Origin: Cytidiella melzeri | Taxonomy: Eukaryota > Basidiomycota > Agaricomycetes > Polyporales > Irpicaceae | Assembly (NCBI GenBank): GCA_022592445.1 | Contig: JABYQR010000020.1 | Span: 202,834 to 266,833 of the forward strand | DNA length: 64,000 nt | Reading direction: 5' to 3' | In this document: one piece after another, positions 1-11,604 of the stretch | Layout of the letters: each line of letters opens with the position of its first letter | How positions within the stretch are numbered: the stretch's first letter is position 1 | Made by a program: the position numbers and the translations under genes | The notes under the pieces: generated by a model | The model's input: the letters and a program-made list of their open reading frames with translations, nothing else | Databases searched by the model: none | Told to the model about the DNA's origin: nothing

Positions 1-2351
1 CATCTCTCGCAGGATATAGCATCACCGCGAACGAGCTCGCTGCTCAAGTATCGGACTACCTGGCATCCATTGCAGTCTCAGGATGGTCCAACTTGGGAGC
101 TGTGATTGGGTCACTCAAGAGCACTGATCTTCGGTGGGCAAACCCGCTCGAACTCAAGAATGCTGTAGAAGCCGCGTTCACCGACAAGTTTGGTGCGAAG
201 GAGGCAGCCAAGCCAAAAGGCAAGGTATGCACACAGTCAACACATCTCTCAGAATGTTGTATTCTGACACCAAGGCCTTGCCTCTCAGGAGCCCAAGATG
301 GAGCGCGCTACAAAGGTATCCGCCGTATCGGAAAGTGCTAATTCTACCGCCTCATCGTCAAAATCGGTCTTCACAGAGGGCTTCCTAGGCCGTCTACATA
401 AACCCGGCGGTAACCCCCAGCTCCACTCTTACCTTCGACACCAGCATCTTGCGGCAACTGGCGGTAATGTGTACACGCGATTCCCTCCTGAACCCAACGG
501 TTTTCTACACATCGGTCACTCGAAAGCGATCTTCGTCAACTTTGGCTACGCTGCGCATCACAACGGCAAGTGCTACTTGCGATATGATGATACGAACCCT
601 GAAGCAGAAGAGGCTCGGTATTTCGAGAGCATCTTGGAGACGGTCAGGTGGCTTGGATTTGAGCCTTGGAAGATCACATATTCCAGCGACTATTTCCAGC
701 AGCTGTATGAGCTTGCTGTTGAGTTGATTCGACGAGACAAGGCGTATATATGCCACTGCACTGGTGAGTACACTCCGCAGCTTAGTGATATATGATCTCA
801 TTACTTAATTATAGGTGATGAGATATACGCAAATCGAGGTGGTGACGAAAGAGGACCCAGAAAGGCTTGTGTGCATCGCACGCGACCGGTCTCGGAGTCG
901 TTGGCAGAGTTCGAGAAGATGAAGACAGGCGGTTACAAACCCGGAGAAGCCATCTTACGCATGAAACAGGACCTCGAGTCAGGAAACACAATGATGTGGG
1001 ACCTGGTTGCGTATCGAGTGCTCAACGCACCACATCATCGTACCCATGATAAGTGGAAAATTTACCCAACGTATGACTTCACCCATTGCTTGGTGGACAG
1101 CTTTGAGAACATATCGTAAGCTCTAGCCCTAGTCTCTTTGGCGAAAAATAACTTACGTGACTATGCAGACATTCATTATGCACAACCGAGTTCATCGCCT
1201 CCCGTGAATCGTATGAATGGCTCTGCGACGCTCTAGAGGTTTACAAGCCTCGCCAGTCCGAGTATGGACGACTCAATGTGACCGGAACGATCATGTCGAA
1301 ACGTAAAATTTTGCAGCTCGTCAAGGAAGGTCATGTGAATGGCTGGGACGATCCTCGCTTGTACACTCTCATTGCTCTTCGAAGGCGCGGCGTACCACCG
1401 GGTGCGATCCTTTCTTTCGTCAGCTCGCTAGGTGTCTCGACCGCTGCGTCCAACATCCAGGCCGTACGTTTCGAGCAGACTGTCAGACAGTATCTTGAGA
1501 ATACCGCTCCTCGACTTCTCATGGTTCTCCGCCCTTTAAAAGTCATCATCGAGAATGTTCCTGAAGAGTACATCCTCGAGATCGAAAAACCGCTGCATCC
1601 AAAGATCCCTGAGCTTGGAACCTCCAGGATCCCTTTCACACGCACCCTCTACATCGACAAGGACGACTTCCGCCTGCAAGACTCCGCTGACTACTTTCGC
1701 CTCGCTCCAGGCAAGACCGTCGGTCTCTTCCAGGCACCCTTCCCCATGACCTGCGTATCATACAAGACAGATCCCACCACAGGCGAAGTCATCGAGCTCA
1801 CGTGCAAACTGGAAAACGAAGGCGAGGCGTCCAAGAAGAAACCCAAGGCGTTCATCCAATGGGTCGCCGAACACGCCCCCTCCGGCAGCCCCGTCAAAGT
1901 GGACGAAACTCGCGTTTTCTATCAGCTGTTCAAGAGTGATAACCCCGCGGCCGCCCAGCCTGACTTCAAAGCGGACATCAACCCCGACAGCTTGGAAGTC
2001 GTCAAGGGTGCCATGGTGGAAACAGGGTTTTGGGCACTTGCCAAGCGGTCTTACGACGACGCGAGAGCAGAGAGCAAGACACGTACCGAGGAGGAGTTGA
2101 AGACGTCTGAGCAGAACATTGGACACGCTGATCCGGCGGATGATACGCCAAAGGCGACGAGTGAGCAGCTCGTCGGTAAAGAGGTCATCCGATTCCAGGG
2201 CTTGCGAGTGGCGTACTTTGCGGTCGACAAGGACTCGGAGCTGGCGTGTTTGAACGAGGCTGCGGGTGTGGAGGCTGGCAGGAAAAAGGGCGATTTCCTT
2301 GTGCTGAACCGTATCGTCAGTCTGAAAGAGGATTCTGGCAAAGCTGCATAG
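1..2351 (+). CDS. Glutaminyl-tRNA synthetase, cytosolic (5' partial)
   Basis: Charges tRNA-Gln with glutamine in the cytosol; class I synthetase. Exons as read: about 13-224 (perhaps with a splice acceptor at 11-12), 289-763, 815-1115 and 1169-2351, with introns of 64, 51 and 53 nt, all GT-AG. The segment after 289 alone gives 652 residues. The first exon looks like the end of the helical N-terminal domain found in eukaryotic GlnRS, then a Ser/Thr/Lys linker. The catalytic fold starts with [16 protein letters not shown], containing the HIGH signature, followed by LRYDDTNPE. The second class I signature is MSKRK at about 1293, then [10 protein letters not shown]. The C-terminal anticodon-binding beta barrels fill the last exon. 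Stop TAG at 2349. The start codon lies left of the window. The family assignment is very secure; the exon ending at 224 is least certain because the left side is missing. Confidence 0.95.
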
Positions 2352-3074
2352 TTTGAATTATTGTAGAGATGCATAGGAGATCAACAAGAGTAAAGGCTGT
2401 TCTTGTGAAGGTGATGCGGGGCGTATCTGATACGTGCGTAGGATGAGGCTCTTCACTGGAACGGCAAACACTCACTCTGTACGGTTCGCATCGCATGTGT
2501 GCGTACTGGGGTGTCTGCATACTTGCGGCAGCCTGTTTGTTTCGTGCTCTCAGTCAGAAGTACAGCCCGTAGGTGTATGACAGGTGTATCTAGCGGCGTA
2601 ATAGTACCATGAATATTGCAGAACTTGAACAGTGATATATATAATTAGGAAGGGCTGTTGAGCGTATTGTCCAATTTCACGCGCGAAAAGTCGAGAAGAA
2701 ACAGTCGCCTTTTCGCCAAAGCTAGCCTCACCCGGCCCCCGTGCCAGCGACCGTGAGGAATTAGGTGTCCATCTGGAATACACAAAACCCTTCGACCTTG
2801 TTGCTCGTCTACCACCCACTTTCCGTCGTCAGATTTATAGCATGGCGCCTCTGAGCTAGCGACGGGGGTGTCCTTTGCCATTTGCAAAACACTGCGGCAT
2901 CCTCGTGTGTCACTAGCAAACATGTATTTACTTGCTTGTGGTCTGTCCACCAGCGCAACGAGATGTTGTAGCCTAGTAGTATTAGTGCATATGCACAACG
3001 TTTTCAAGTTGGCCATCACTGGGTCCAAGTTGAGCACCGAGCGTTCAGTACTTTGCCGGCGGTCCTCAATACAT
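2352..3074. other. Intergenic, no gene recognised
   Basis: Downstream of the GlnRS stop and ending where similarity to the CPSF2 locus begins. A 146-codon open frame on the minus strand (2645-3085) shows no recognisable domain and no splice pattern, so it is not called as a gene. Nothing else is evident. Confidence 0.5.
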
Positions 3075-5540
3075 AATGTGTACACATGTACAGGATTACC
3101 TGCAAACTCTGACTCATAAGCACAACAAGAGAATTCTCATATTGTCCAAATTATACACAACACTACGCCGCCACCAACGCATGCAGGTGGTAGACCTCCC
3201 TGCACACAACATAGTAAACATCCGAAACCGGGCCCTCCAGATCCACCATGGCCCGGGCAGTCTTCTTGACCGCAATCGAGTCCTCCAACGAATCGGGCAT
3301 ACCACCTCGTCTCGCCGCAGCCCCACAAATCAAGACTCCCTCACCAATCAGCTCAGCTTGCACGCCGACTGTAGCGAGTCGTGTCTTGAGCGCTGTCAGT
3401 TTGGGCTCGCCGATTGGTGTCGATTGAGGGTGCGACATCCTAGGCCTGGCGCCGAGCATGCGACCGCGAACTGCACGCTTCGAGCGTGACTCGTGAGCTG
3501 CCGAAGCGGATACGGGCTCGAAAATTGGGATGGTGTTGGTGGCGATGGTGGCGATACGTCCTGTAACATGACCGACTTCGTTATCCTCGAACTAGAAGGG
3601 TTGTGATTAGATCATGCAATTATGACAGTATCGTGTTGCTGGAAAATACATGCTCTCGACATTTTGATAGACGCAAGCAGCTCGTCACTCAACGAGATTG
3701 AGAAGCTGTTGGTGTGTTGACCGATCTGGATGCGTTCTCCTTGCGCAGGAGCGTAAATATCCTTCGTCATTGCTCGGATACCCGAACAACTGTCCATGAG
3801 ATGATCTGTCGCACCGGCAGGAGCGTAAACAATGATCTGCATCAACAGTAAGTCACTTGGCATACACAAGTTGTGGATAAGCGAATAATTACCATCATCC
3901 TCGGGTTGACCTGGGGCACGATGGTCTTCACCGCGCGACCATCATTCAGACTTTCCACGTCTACGAACAGTAAGCGGCATGCGAGTTGAACCTCAGCGAC
4001 TGTCGTGATAAATTTTGAAGGTGGCTCTTGCGGTTGTTTCTGCGCAATTGAGATGCATAACGCCTTCCAACCTGACGTTATTCCCAATCTTGCCCCGATC
4101 CCGCTTGTACTCTTCCCTCTGTTGATTATTCCACCTCCCAAATAGTGTCCGTCCCAGCGTAACCTCCTCACCTCGTCCCGTCAGCAAGACGACGCTGGTC
4201 TCCGTCTGGGCAAAGTCTGCGAAAATCGCGCGCGACGCGCCGTGCGGCAGAGACGCAGGGATTGCCAAGATGAGTTTGGGATCCTGGGAGGCATACCGGT
4301 GGGTGAGTGCAGCTGGGGTCGGAAAAAGATATTTTAGGAATCTGTACACGCGGTATATGTTGAAGGTGATTCGAGAGAAGACAGAGTAGGTAGCTCACGG
4401 AAACCTCAGCGCAAAGTTCGACAGCAAACATATCGGGTCCCGTCCCGGTGCCGCTCTCGTATGTGGTTCTTGTCAACGGCGTACAGGATTGTGGTGCCGA
4501 CGAGAGTGTGTCCGGCATTGAAGGGCATAATCGTCAAGCCTTGGCATTTTTCTGGAAGAGACGCAGAGAGAAGTTAGTGAGGCAGAGAGCTGTGAAGCGA
4601 GGGGAGGGTGTACCTTGAAGATGGCAGGGTTGCGAGAACCGCAACACCGTAATCGAGGCGAACGCCTCGTGCACTTCCTGCACACTCGCCACATACTTTT
4701 TCTTCTCCTATTTAGTATCCGCTACAGGGTCGGGCGTAGGTGATTTGGTCTTACCCGATCGGCCATCTTCACTTCTTTGTGGTCAGCGTCCTCGTCACCT
4801 TGCGCGAGGGACTCCTCTCCCTACTCCTCCATCTCTTGAGGAGGTGTAGAGGGGGAGAAAGAGGAGGAAGATGGTGGATCTTTGTCAATAGCCTCTTGCG
4901 CACGTACGCCCTCGACGTCCTACGTAGCCGCCACGCGCGCCATGGCTTGCACCGGCCACGTAGTGTACGCAGGGGCTGTGAGACCCCAGTGGGCATACGC
5001 ATATGCGTAAAGTCCGGAATGTGCGAGGTCTCCATGGGAGAGAAGAACGAGGTCTATGGAGGAAGCGTTTCTGAATGAAAGGGGTCAGTAATGAGGTCAT
5101 ATGAGCGGAGACGACGCACAGGTGTGAGCTCGTATATAAACCACAACTGGATGTTTACTGTGAACACTCAGAGACAAAGAAGGCAACGCATGCTAAGAAA
5201 CCGATAGCACTGCGTACACGCCATTCCAACAAGAAGGAAAGGTTCAAACATCAAACAGAAAAATATAGTACACACTTTCTCAATCCCCGGCAGTACTCCC
5301 ACCCATACACCCCCGCCGGCCTCCTCTCCTCCCCCCAGTCCACCTCTTCCATCTCCGGACAGCAGTCTGGCAAGCCACAGTCCAGCAGGATGCGCACGTC
5401 TTCGACTTGGAGGAGGTGCGCGAGAGGCATTATGCGTTATGCGTGAAGACCGAGCTGCGGTGAAGGTGGTCATGGCCCTCTTGCGCTTTGTGGTTGGAAA
5501 GTTGGAAATGTAAGGATGCAGGGTGTGGCGAAAGTTGTCA
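3075..5540 (-). pseudogene. Truncated duplicate of the CPSF2/Cft2 gene
   Basis: This stretch aligns by eye along almost its whole length with the intact CPSF2 gene at 17155-20910, same strand, including introns 7 and 8, the 3' end and part of the 5' flank. Retained introns mean it came from a DNA duplication, not from retroposition. It is broken in several ways. Exon 6, with its Lys/Asp/Glu-rich linker, is absent; the join is near 4040 and matches a loss of about 680 bp (18134-18812) in the intact copy. Two more gaps near 4416 and 4437 correspond to about 174 and 320 bp of exons 3-4. A loss of about 30 bp near 4492 lies between short repeats. A small loss after the start codon (5473) shifts the frame at once. 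Only the last exon (stop 3163-3165) is still open, nearly identical to the intact one. A full-length CPSF2 cannot be made from it; a short transcript is possible. Confidence 0.9.
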
Positions 5541-6647
5541 GAGCAGCATGAAGCAACAATCTAACGTAGTGCAACTGCGCGTTATGCTGGTGGATGCACG
5601 AAACTTGAAGCAAGAGTGTTTCAGCTGTCTCACGACTGCCATTGTCACACATGCAACAGGACTTGCCCAACATGTCAATGTACGTTGGGCTGAATGCTAC
5701 TTTATAGCCGCCGCCTACAAGGTGAAGACGCAATGTGCAAGTCTCGGTGTGCAGCTCGCGAGAAGACGAGTAGTGTATATTATTAAGCACTGTATTGTGA
5801 TATTTCAGTTAGTACTGTATGTGCAAAGAGCGTTGAACTCGTACCATATATTATACAAGATAAGAGCATTAGCGCTAGGATAACAGGCCCAAGCTCGAGC
5901 ATGGTGTAGCAAGCAAGGGAGCCCATGGCAGACGGATATAAGAATGTGACGAAGGTAAGAGTGTTGCTTAGTACAGTGTAGTCGCTGTGAGCATAAGAAG
6001 ACTGACCGCCATATTTTCTCTGCTGTCACCCGACGAAAAAATGCACCATCGTACGATCTCTTGACAACAACGCTAGTGGCCTCAGATTGCGATTGAGGTA
6101 CGACGAGGCGGGGGCGGTGAATCCTGAGTGTGGTGAGACATGGTGGAGCAAAGTGATCGCAGGCCGACGCGCGGCTATGTCCCTGACCAGATCGGACCTC
6201 GGACCTCCGGGACCTGTTATGTCCCCTCAGAATTTCGGTCCTCGGCGGAAATTTTGGCCTTTATATCCCCAAAAATTTCGGACGTACCGCCTTCAAAAGG
6301 TCGATTTATGTCCGGCGCCTAATATGAGCTCTCTGAGAGCATTCCGGGGGCCTAGTAATCTAATCTACTCTTTCTTCGAGCGCCTCCGCTTCAATTTGTA
6401 CCCTTGCAACCTTCTACAATGTATGCTACTCGAAGCCTACACAGCCCTGCACATCTTTTCCCTAACCTTTCGACCGAGCTTCCCTGACCTCGCAGGAGAT
6501 TTTTTTGAACACCCGAGCATTTTCGCGGTGCTACACAGAGGTTTCGCACTTTGTGCATTGCCACCCCCACCCACCTCTCTTCCCAACCACATCTCGCTGG
6601 TCCAGTGAGTATACTTCAACAATTTGTGCTTCGTCTAACTGTCTTCA
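5541..6647. other. Gene-poor stretch between CPSF2 copy and element A
   Basis: Contains one 173-codon plus-strand open frame (6087-6608) with no recognisable domain and unconvincing composition. Its GG/CC-rich first half (about 6190-6300) and pyrimidine-rich second half look like degraded repeat, but I cannot name a family. The stretch ends exactly at the first TG of element A. Confidence 0.4.
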
Positions 6648-7143
6648 TGTTAAAACTATATAATATAATATGATATGATATATAGTTTCCCACGCCTTAT
6701 TACAAGGACGCTTTAAGGTAGCAGAGTTCCCACATTCTTAGTATGGGAATTATGCAGCCGTATATGGAAACTCTAGTAGTAACCATCACATTAGCTGAGA
6801 CGTACAGATATGGGTTGTAGTAGTACTATACATATATGTACGCCTGTGTTCTAGTAGCATAGGAAATGACATGGAAAGCACGTAGTACAACTCCAGAGGA
6901 TGCCTAAAGCATACATCTGAGGACAAGTACTAGCATGAGTCATTTACTCATTATGTACGCCTCTGGTACAAGTGCTGAGCCTAGTCATACAATGAGTCAT
7001 GCATGAGTCATGCACTTAGTAATACAGTAGAATAGCTGAAGTAGACATGTATAGTAGCCGCTTACATAAGTAGATACAGACATGTATATAAGCAGAGCTG
7101 CTGAAGCAGCAAGAATAATAAGACTCATCTTCGAAGCTTAACA
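6648..7143 (+). repeat. Element A left LTR
   Basis: 496 bp, starting TGTTAAAA and ending TTAACA. A TATA-like box (TGTATATAAG) lies near 7083-7092, followed by AATAATAAGA, a layout typical of a copia U3-R-U5 read rightward. This suggests the left copy is in the normal 5' orientation and the right copy is the reversed one. Confidence 0.85.
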
Positions 7144-7189
7144 GCCTCTACCCCTCGCACACATATTCCACTTTGTTACTACTGGCCTC

Positions 7190-9005
7190 ATGGCCAACAT
7201 CACCGTCACTGCTGACTCGGACAATGAGGTCCTCGAGCACCCTCACCCTAGCGTGTGGGTTAAGTCTCTGTCCAACTCGGACGTAACAATGCACGTGAGT
7301 ACTTGTTTCCACTGTTTGCAACTTCGTCATCTGACAAGTGTGTTCATGTCATCGATACTGGTGCTACTATACACTGTACACCATATCATGACTTACTTTT
7401 CAACGTTCACTCTGTACCAACTATTTTACTTACTGTCGCCAACTCAGAGCAAACAAGTCTCAAACTCACTGGCGACATGGTACTGGAGGTTGAACAAGAA
7501 AATGGTACGCATAATCAACTCATGCTAAAGAATGTCTACTACAACTCACAGCTACCATTCACGCTTATCAGTGTTTCAAAATTGGATGCTGACTATCGCT
7601 TTACTTTCTTCTCAAATACTTGTACTATATATGACTCAAACGCGTCTTGTGTAGCTGTGATACGGAAAATACACGATTTGTATTCACTTAACTCTACTCG
7701 CGTGACTTCTTTAGCAAGCGTGCATAAGTCTGGTATAACAATGCTTGAACTTCATAAAAAACTCGGTCACATCAGTTATTTCCAGATAAATAAACTACTT
7801 GAAACGTCCAAACTTATCATTACTACTAATATCACTGACCGCACAGAAACTCCGTGCGAGGACTGTATCTTGAATAATATTTATCGTACTCCTGTTCCCA
7901 AAGCCCATACTTCGCTGTTGGCTACTTCCTTCGGTGATCACTTTCATATTGACATCTTTGGGCCACTACCCACTGCGTAGATTACTGGTCATTATCTGTA
8001 CTGGTTGACTATTGTCGACGACTCAACTTGATGGTTGACACTTGCGCCATTAAAAACAAAAATGATGCCTTCACTCAATGGGTTATCTTCTCTACTTAGC
8101 TTCTTACGCAATACAATATTCACGTCAAGATCCTTCAATCTGATAACGATGGCGTATTCACTGGTGCAAATATGACAAACTACTTGAAGTCACAAGGTAC
8201 TATACCCCGGCTTACTGTGCATGATACTCCTGCACAAAATGGTGTTGCTGAACGCACACACCAGACTATTATGAACTTGGTTCGTGTAAACCTGCATACG
8301 GCTGCTTCACCAAACCGGTTATGGTGGTACGCTGCGCTTCATGTGGTCTATCTCTATAATCGCACTCCTCGTGCTCCTCTTCAATATAAAACTCCTTACT
8401 TTAAACGCTATGGTACTGAAGCGAACCTTGATGCGCTTCAAAAGTTTGGTCAACCGTGTGTCGTATACGACGAATACTGAACCAATAAACTTGTGCCAAA
8501 AGGCAAGCACGCCGTTTGGATAGGCTTTGCTGAATATTTCAAAGGCCACTACGTTTACTTTGGAACATGCGTAGGCGTCGAACAAAACTTGCAATTTGTT
8601 GACTCTACGACACAAATTGAAGGGGAGAAAGAACCAAATATCGAAAAACCTACTCTTGAAAGACAACTTGAACTCGAGGAGAATCCTCATGTTGAGCCCA
8701 TGGACATTGACGAGCCTGACCCTTCTGGTCCTAGGCGTACTACTAGAGAGCCTAAGCCTTTGCGCAAAGCTCGAGGCTTAAACTATGATGAAGTCAATAC
8801 AAACATTGCCTTTTACTTGACTGAGTTTAACGCATACTACGCTGAAGACATCGGTGATCCAGTTACTTACAAAGACGTATTTAACCACCCACTCAAGATT
8901 GACTGGCTCAAGTCGATGAAAACTGAGGTTGATACCCTCGAACAACTTGGCACTTGGGAATACTGTATCCCGCCACCAAATGCAAACATCACTGGTTCGC
9001 ACTTT
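7190..9005 (+). pseudogene. Copia pol fragment of element A (PR-INT-start of RT)
   Basis: The open frame from 7303 holds an aspartic protease motif (VIDTGATIH), then the HKKLGH and CEDC pair of the pre-integrase zinc region and the integrase opening FHIDIFGPLP. It is stopped by TAG at 7978, with further stops near 8029 and 8096 and a frame change in an A run near 8055. Beyond that the integrase core continues (second Asp in LQSDNDG, Glu in QNGVAERTH) to TGA at 8478, then a linker and the start of RT (DWLKSMKTEVDTLEQLGTWE). The coding similarity ends at 9005, where the reversed leader begins. At least four stops and one frameshift make it non-functional. Confidence 0.85.
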
Positions 9006-9040
9006 TAACAAAGTGGAATATGTGTGCGAGGGGTAGAGGC

Positions 9041-9538
9041 TGTTAAGCTTCGAAGATGAGTCTTATTATTCTTGCTGCTTCAGCAGCTCTGCTTATATAC
9101 ATGTCTGTATCTACTTATGTAAGTGGCTACTATACATGTCTACTTCAGCTATTCTACTGTATTACTAAGTGCATGACTCATGCATGACTCATTGTATGAC
9201 TAGGCTCAGCACTTGTACCAGAGGCGTACATAATGAGTAAATGACTCATGCTAGTACTTGTCCTCAGATGTATGCTTTAGGCATCCTCTGGAGTTGTACT
9301 ACGTGCTTTCCATGTCATTTCCTATGCTACTAGAACACAGGCGTACATATATGTATAGTACTACTACAACCCATATCTGTACGTCTCAGCTAATGTGATG
9401 GTTACTACTAGAGTTTCCATATACGGCTGCATAATTCCCATACTAAGACTGTGGGAACTCTGCTACCTAAAGCGTCCTTATAATAAGGCGTGGGAAACTA
9501 CATATCATATCATATTATTATATTATATAGTTTTAACA
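9041..9538 (-). repeat. Element A right LTR, inverted
   Basis: Reverse complement of 6648-7143 with only a few differences. Together with 9006-9040 (reversed leader) it forms an inverted repeat arm of about 530 bp. Its outer end is the TGTTAAAA end, so both outer ends of the element are the same U3 terminus. Confidence 0.88.
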
Positions 9539-11103
9539 AGTAGCAGTGGAAGAGCCGGCAGCGGCAGACTTTTTCTTCTTGCCTTGAGCGGTGACGGCAG
9601 CAGATTTGCGAGTGATGCCCTTCTTTTTCATCGCAGCTTTGGACTTTTCAGTCCAGGGCAGAGGGCAAGTTGGTGTCATGTGTCCGGGCTGACCACAGTT
9701 CAAGCAGTTGCCCTGGCCAGAAGTGGAGGGCTTGCTCGACGGGTAGGGAGCTGCGGCTGCGCGAGCAGTAGTAGTGGTTTTGGTCAAGCGTTCAACCACG
9801 GCCTTGCCTTTGGCGTGCAAAGCCGAAGGAGCGTGAGCTTTGTCCTTTGGGACAAAAGTAGTAGGCCTCTTAGACTTGGAAGTCTTTGGGGGTGCGTGAG
9901 TTGCCAGTTGGTGAACTTGCGACGAAGCTCAGCGATGAGCGCGTTAGGCCTGTAGCGGAACTTCTCTCCAGCCGGAGTGGAAGAACGCACGCCAACCTCG
10001 TAGTTCTGGCGCGTAGCAGCATAGGCTGGAGGAATAATCCCGACGATGGCAGCGTAGAAGATGTGGTCGGGGATGTCGACGCCAGCAGCAATAAGCTTGC
10101 TGCAGATGTTGGTGGGGTCGTTGAGCAGCTTGTCCATCTCATAGACAGGTCGACGAAGGTGGAACAGCTGGTAAATTTTGTTCGTGTCAGACACAGTGGT
10201 CTTCGGATCGTAATGTTCATGCAGCTTGTCCATGAGTATGTGGGGCTTGTACTCATTGAGATAGTTGGCCATGACTGAGTCAGAGATGTGACCGGTCAGG
10301 ACGTTGAAGACAGCCCGCGTAACCTCTTGAGGTACAGTCAGACCACCTCAGAGTGTGTGAAACTTCAGTATAGTAGACATGGTGGTCTCGTCGCGGAATT
10401 TCCACATCAGCCAAGTGTCTGCCCCAGTAAGCTTGCCAACCTCAGAGAAGGCTTTATTGATGTCGCTGAGCGACATAGTAAAGTTGTTGTCGTGGCCAGG
10501 TGGCACAGACAGAAGTTGCGACACTTTGCGTGTCAACCTAGTGCCTATGGAGCTAGGCGGAGGAGGCGGCGGCAAGCCACCAGGAGAGCTGCCTGAAGGA
10601 GGGGGAGTTGTCGGACAGCGAGCAGGACACTTCTCGTGTCGTCGTCCAGGCCTCTCATCCTCATCCATATGGTCGTCATCACTGTCATTGTCTCCTCCAT
10701 GAGGGTGACAACGGCGATCATCATTGCAAAGAGTGTCGAAGGGGGTGCGACAGCGATCAGCTGGGGGAGCAGAGACATGACGAGCACCTGGGTTTGCCTC
10801 ACGATCCTCAGAGCTAGAAGAGTGGTTGTCGTTGTTAGTGGGTTGGGGGTCAACGTCAGGGACATTAGAGTTGGATGGTCCAGCTGAGGGAGCATCGGTT
10901 TTTGTGATAGTAGTGGAAGACATCGAGGGAGGAGGTGTAGTAGGAGCAGGAGAAGGAGTAGGAGTGAAAATGGGAGTTGTCCTGCAAGTGGTGGTTGTTC
11001 TTTGGCGGGGTTGAGCTCTGGTACCCCTGAGGAAGTTGGTTTGGTGTCGCTCTCTAGTGGAATAACAAAGTTGAGCTTGATCAGCGAGATCAGAGCTCAT
11101 CAA
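9539..11103 (-). pseudogene. Copia gag remnant, element C
   Basis: Read leftward from 11103. The N-terminal half is Pro/Ser/Asp-rich. Then comes a copia-type gag core (ADTWLMWKFRDETTM, then NKIYQLFHLRRP and PDHIFYAAIVGIIPPAY). A basic Lys/Ala tail with one zinc knuckle follows, CLNCGQPGHMTPTC (C-x2-C-x4-H-x4-C), as in nucleocapsids. The gag frame is interrupted by a TGA at 10348-10350 and by a frameshift near 9850. The left end is cut where the LTR of element A begins at 9538, so protease and pol are missing. The primer-binding site lies just upstream at 11153-11168, which supports 11103 as the original gag start region. Confidence 0.8.
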
Positions 11104-11152
11104 CAGAGAGGAGTAGGTAGAGAAGTGAAGTAGAGTGAATAGAATGAGCTTA

Positions 11153-11168
11153 GGCGGGGCTCATAACC
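11153..11168 (-). other. Primer-binding site of element C
   Basis: On the minus strand this reads GGTTATGAGCCCCGCC. The first twelve bases complement the anticodon stem-loop of eukaryotic initiator tRNA-Met (GGGCTCATAACC). Priming from an internally cleaved initiator tRNA is known for Drosophila copia and yeast Ty5. The same motif occurs at 11851 and 59894. Confidence 0.75.
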
Positions 11169-11604
11169 TTTTAACAAGGTATCAGTGGAGTTGAGAGCGT
11201 TGAGAGAGAAGACTGAGGTGGTGGTCACAGAGAGAGTTAGGGATCAAAAGCGATAGATGTGCATTGATCCAAGTAAGTCTTATATACGGTAACTACGGCG
11301 CTAAGTACGAAGACAGAATAGTGAAACATATATTAGATGCTGCATGTACGCTCTTAGCCCCCCATCTCGTCCTCTTGGTCTGAACTGGGCTAGGTAAGCA
11401 AACCCCCTCTTGTACTACATAGCTGGTAGTCACAAATACTGACTTGGTCTTTACTGGGCTAGCAACTTGAACAAAGTCTGATAGCTGGTGAAAGCATTGT
11501 GCTCTACGCCTGCCACCACCTCCTCGTTGCTTTCCACTTCGTGTCCCTGTTCGTCATGTTGAGCGCTGTCTCTGTGTCATTAACAGCCTCTACCCCTCAC
11601 ACAC
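11169..11604 (-). repeat. Probable 5' LTR region of element C plus a scrap of A leader
   Basis: Upstream (rightward) of the C primer-binding site there should be an LTR; its right edge may be near 11576, where the minus strand reads TGACACAG. No second copy exists in the window, so the limits are guesses. At 11578-11604 a TTAACAGCCTCTACCCC motif matches the LTR-leader junction of element A. It is then split by element B and continues at 16842-16858. Confidence 0.4.

Larger units (their letters stand above)
6648..9538 (+). mobile_element. Ty1/copia element A, with inverted LTRs
   Basis: Two copies of a roughly 500-bp LTR bound this element but point in opposite directions: 6648-7143 (TGTTAAAA to TTAACA) and 9041-9538, its reverse complement. 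The inverted similarity runs about 35 bp further inward, over the leader (7144-7178 and 9006-9040). The interior codes, left to right, for pieces of a copia polyprotein: protease, pre-integrase zinc region, integrase core, then the first residues of reverse transcriptase; most of gag, the rest of RT and RNase H are missing. No 5-bp target duplication is seen (CTTCA left, AGTAG right). A normal copia element has direct LTRs, so this is a rearranged, dead copy. Its right end abuts the gag remnant of element C without any spacer. Confidence 0.85.

Noticed and set aside
2645..3085. 146-codon minus-strand open frame beside the CPSF2 copy
   Set aside because: No domain, no splice structure, no sign of selection; length is within what chance gives in this base composition.
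6087..6608. 173-codon plus-strand open frame left of element A
   Set aside because: Composition and lack of any recognisable motif suggest a chance frame in repeat debris.
6648..9538. Reading element A as a DNA transposon with 530-bp terminal inverted repeats
   Set aside because: The interior encodes copia protease and integrase, and each arm has LTR features (TG/CA-type ends, TATA box). An LTR element with inverted LTRs explains it better.
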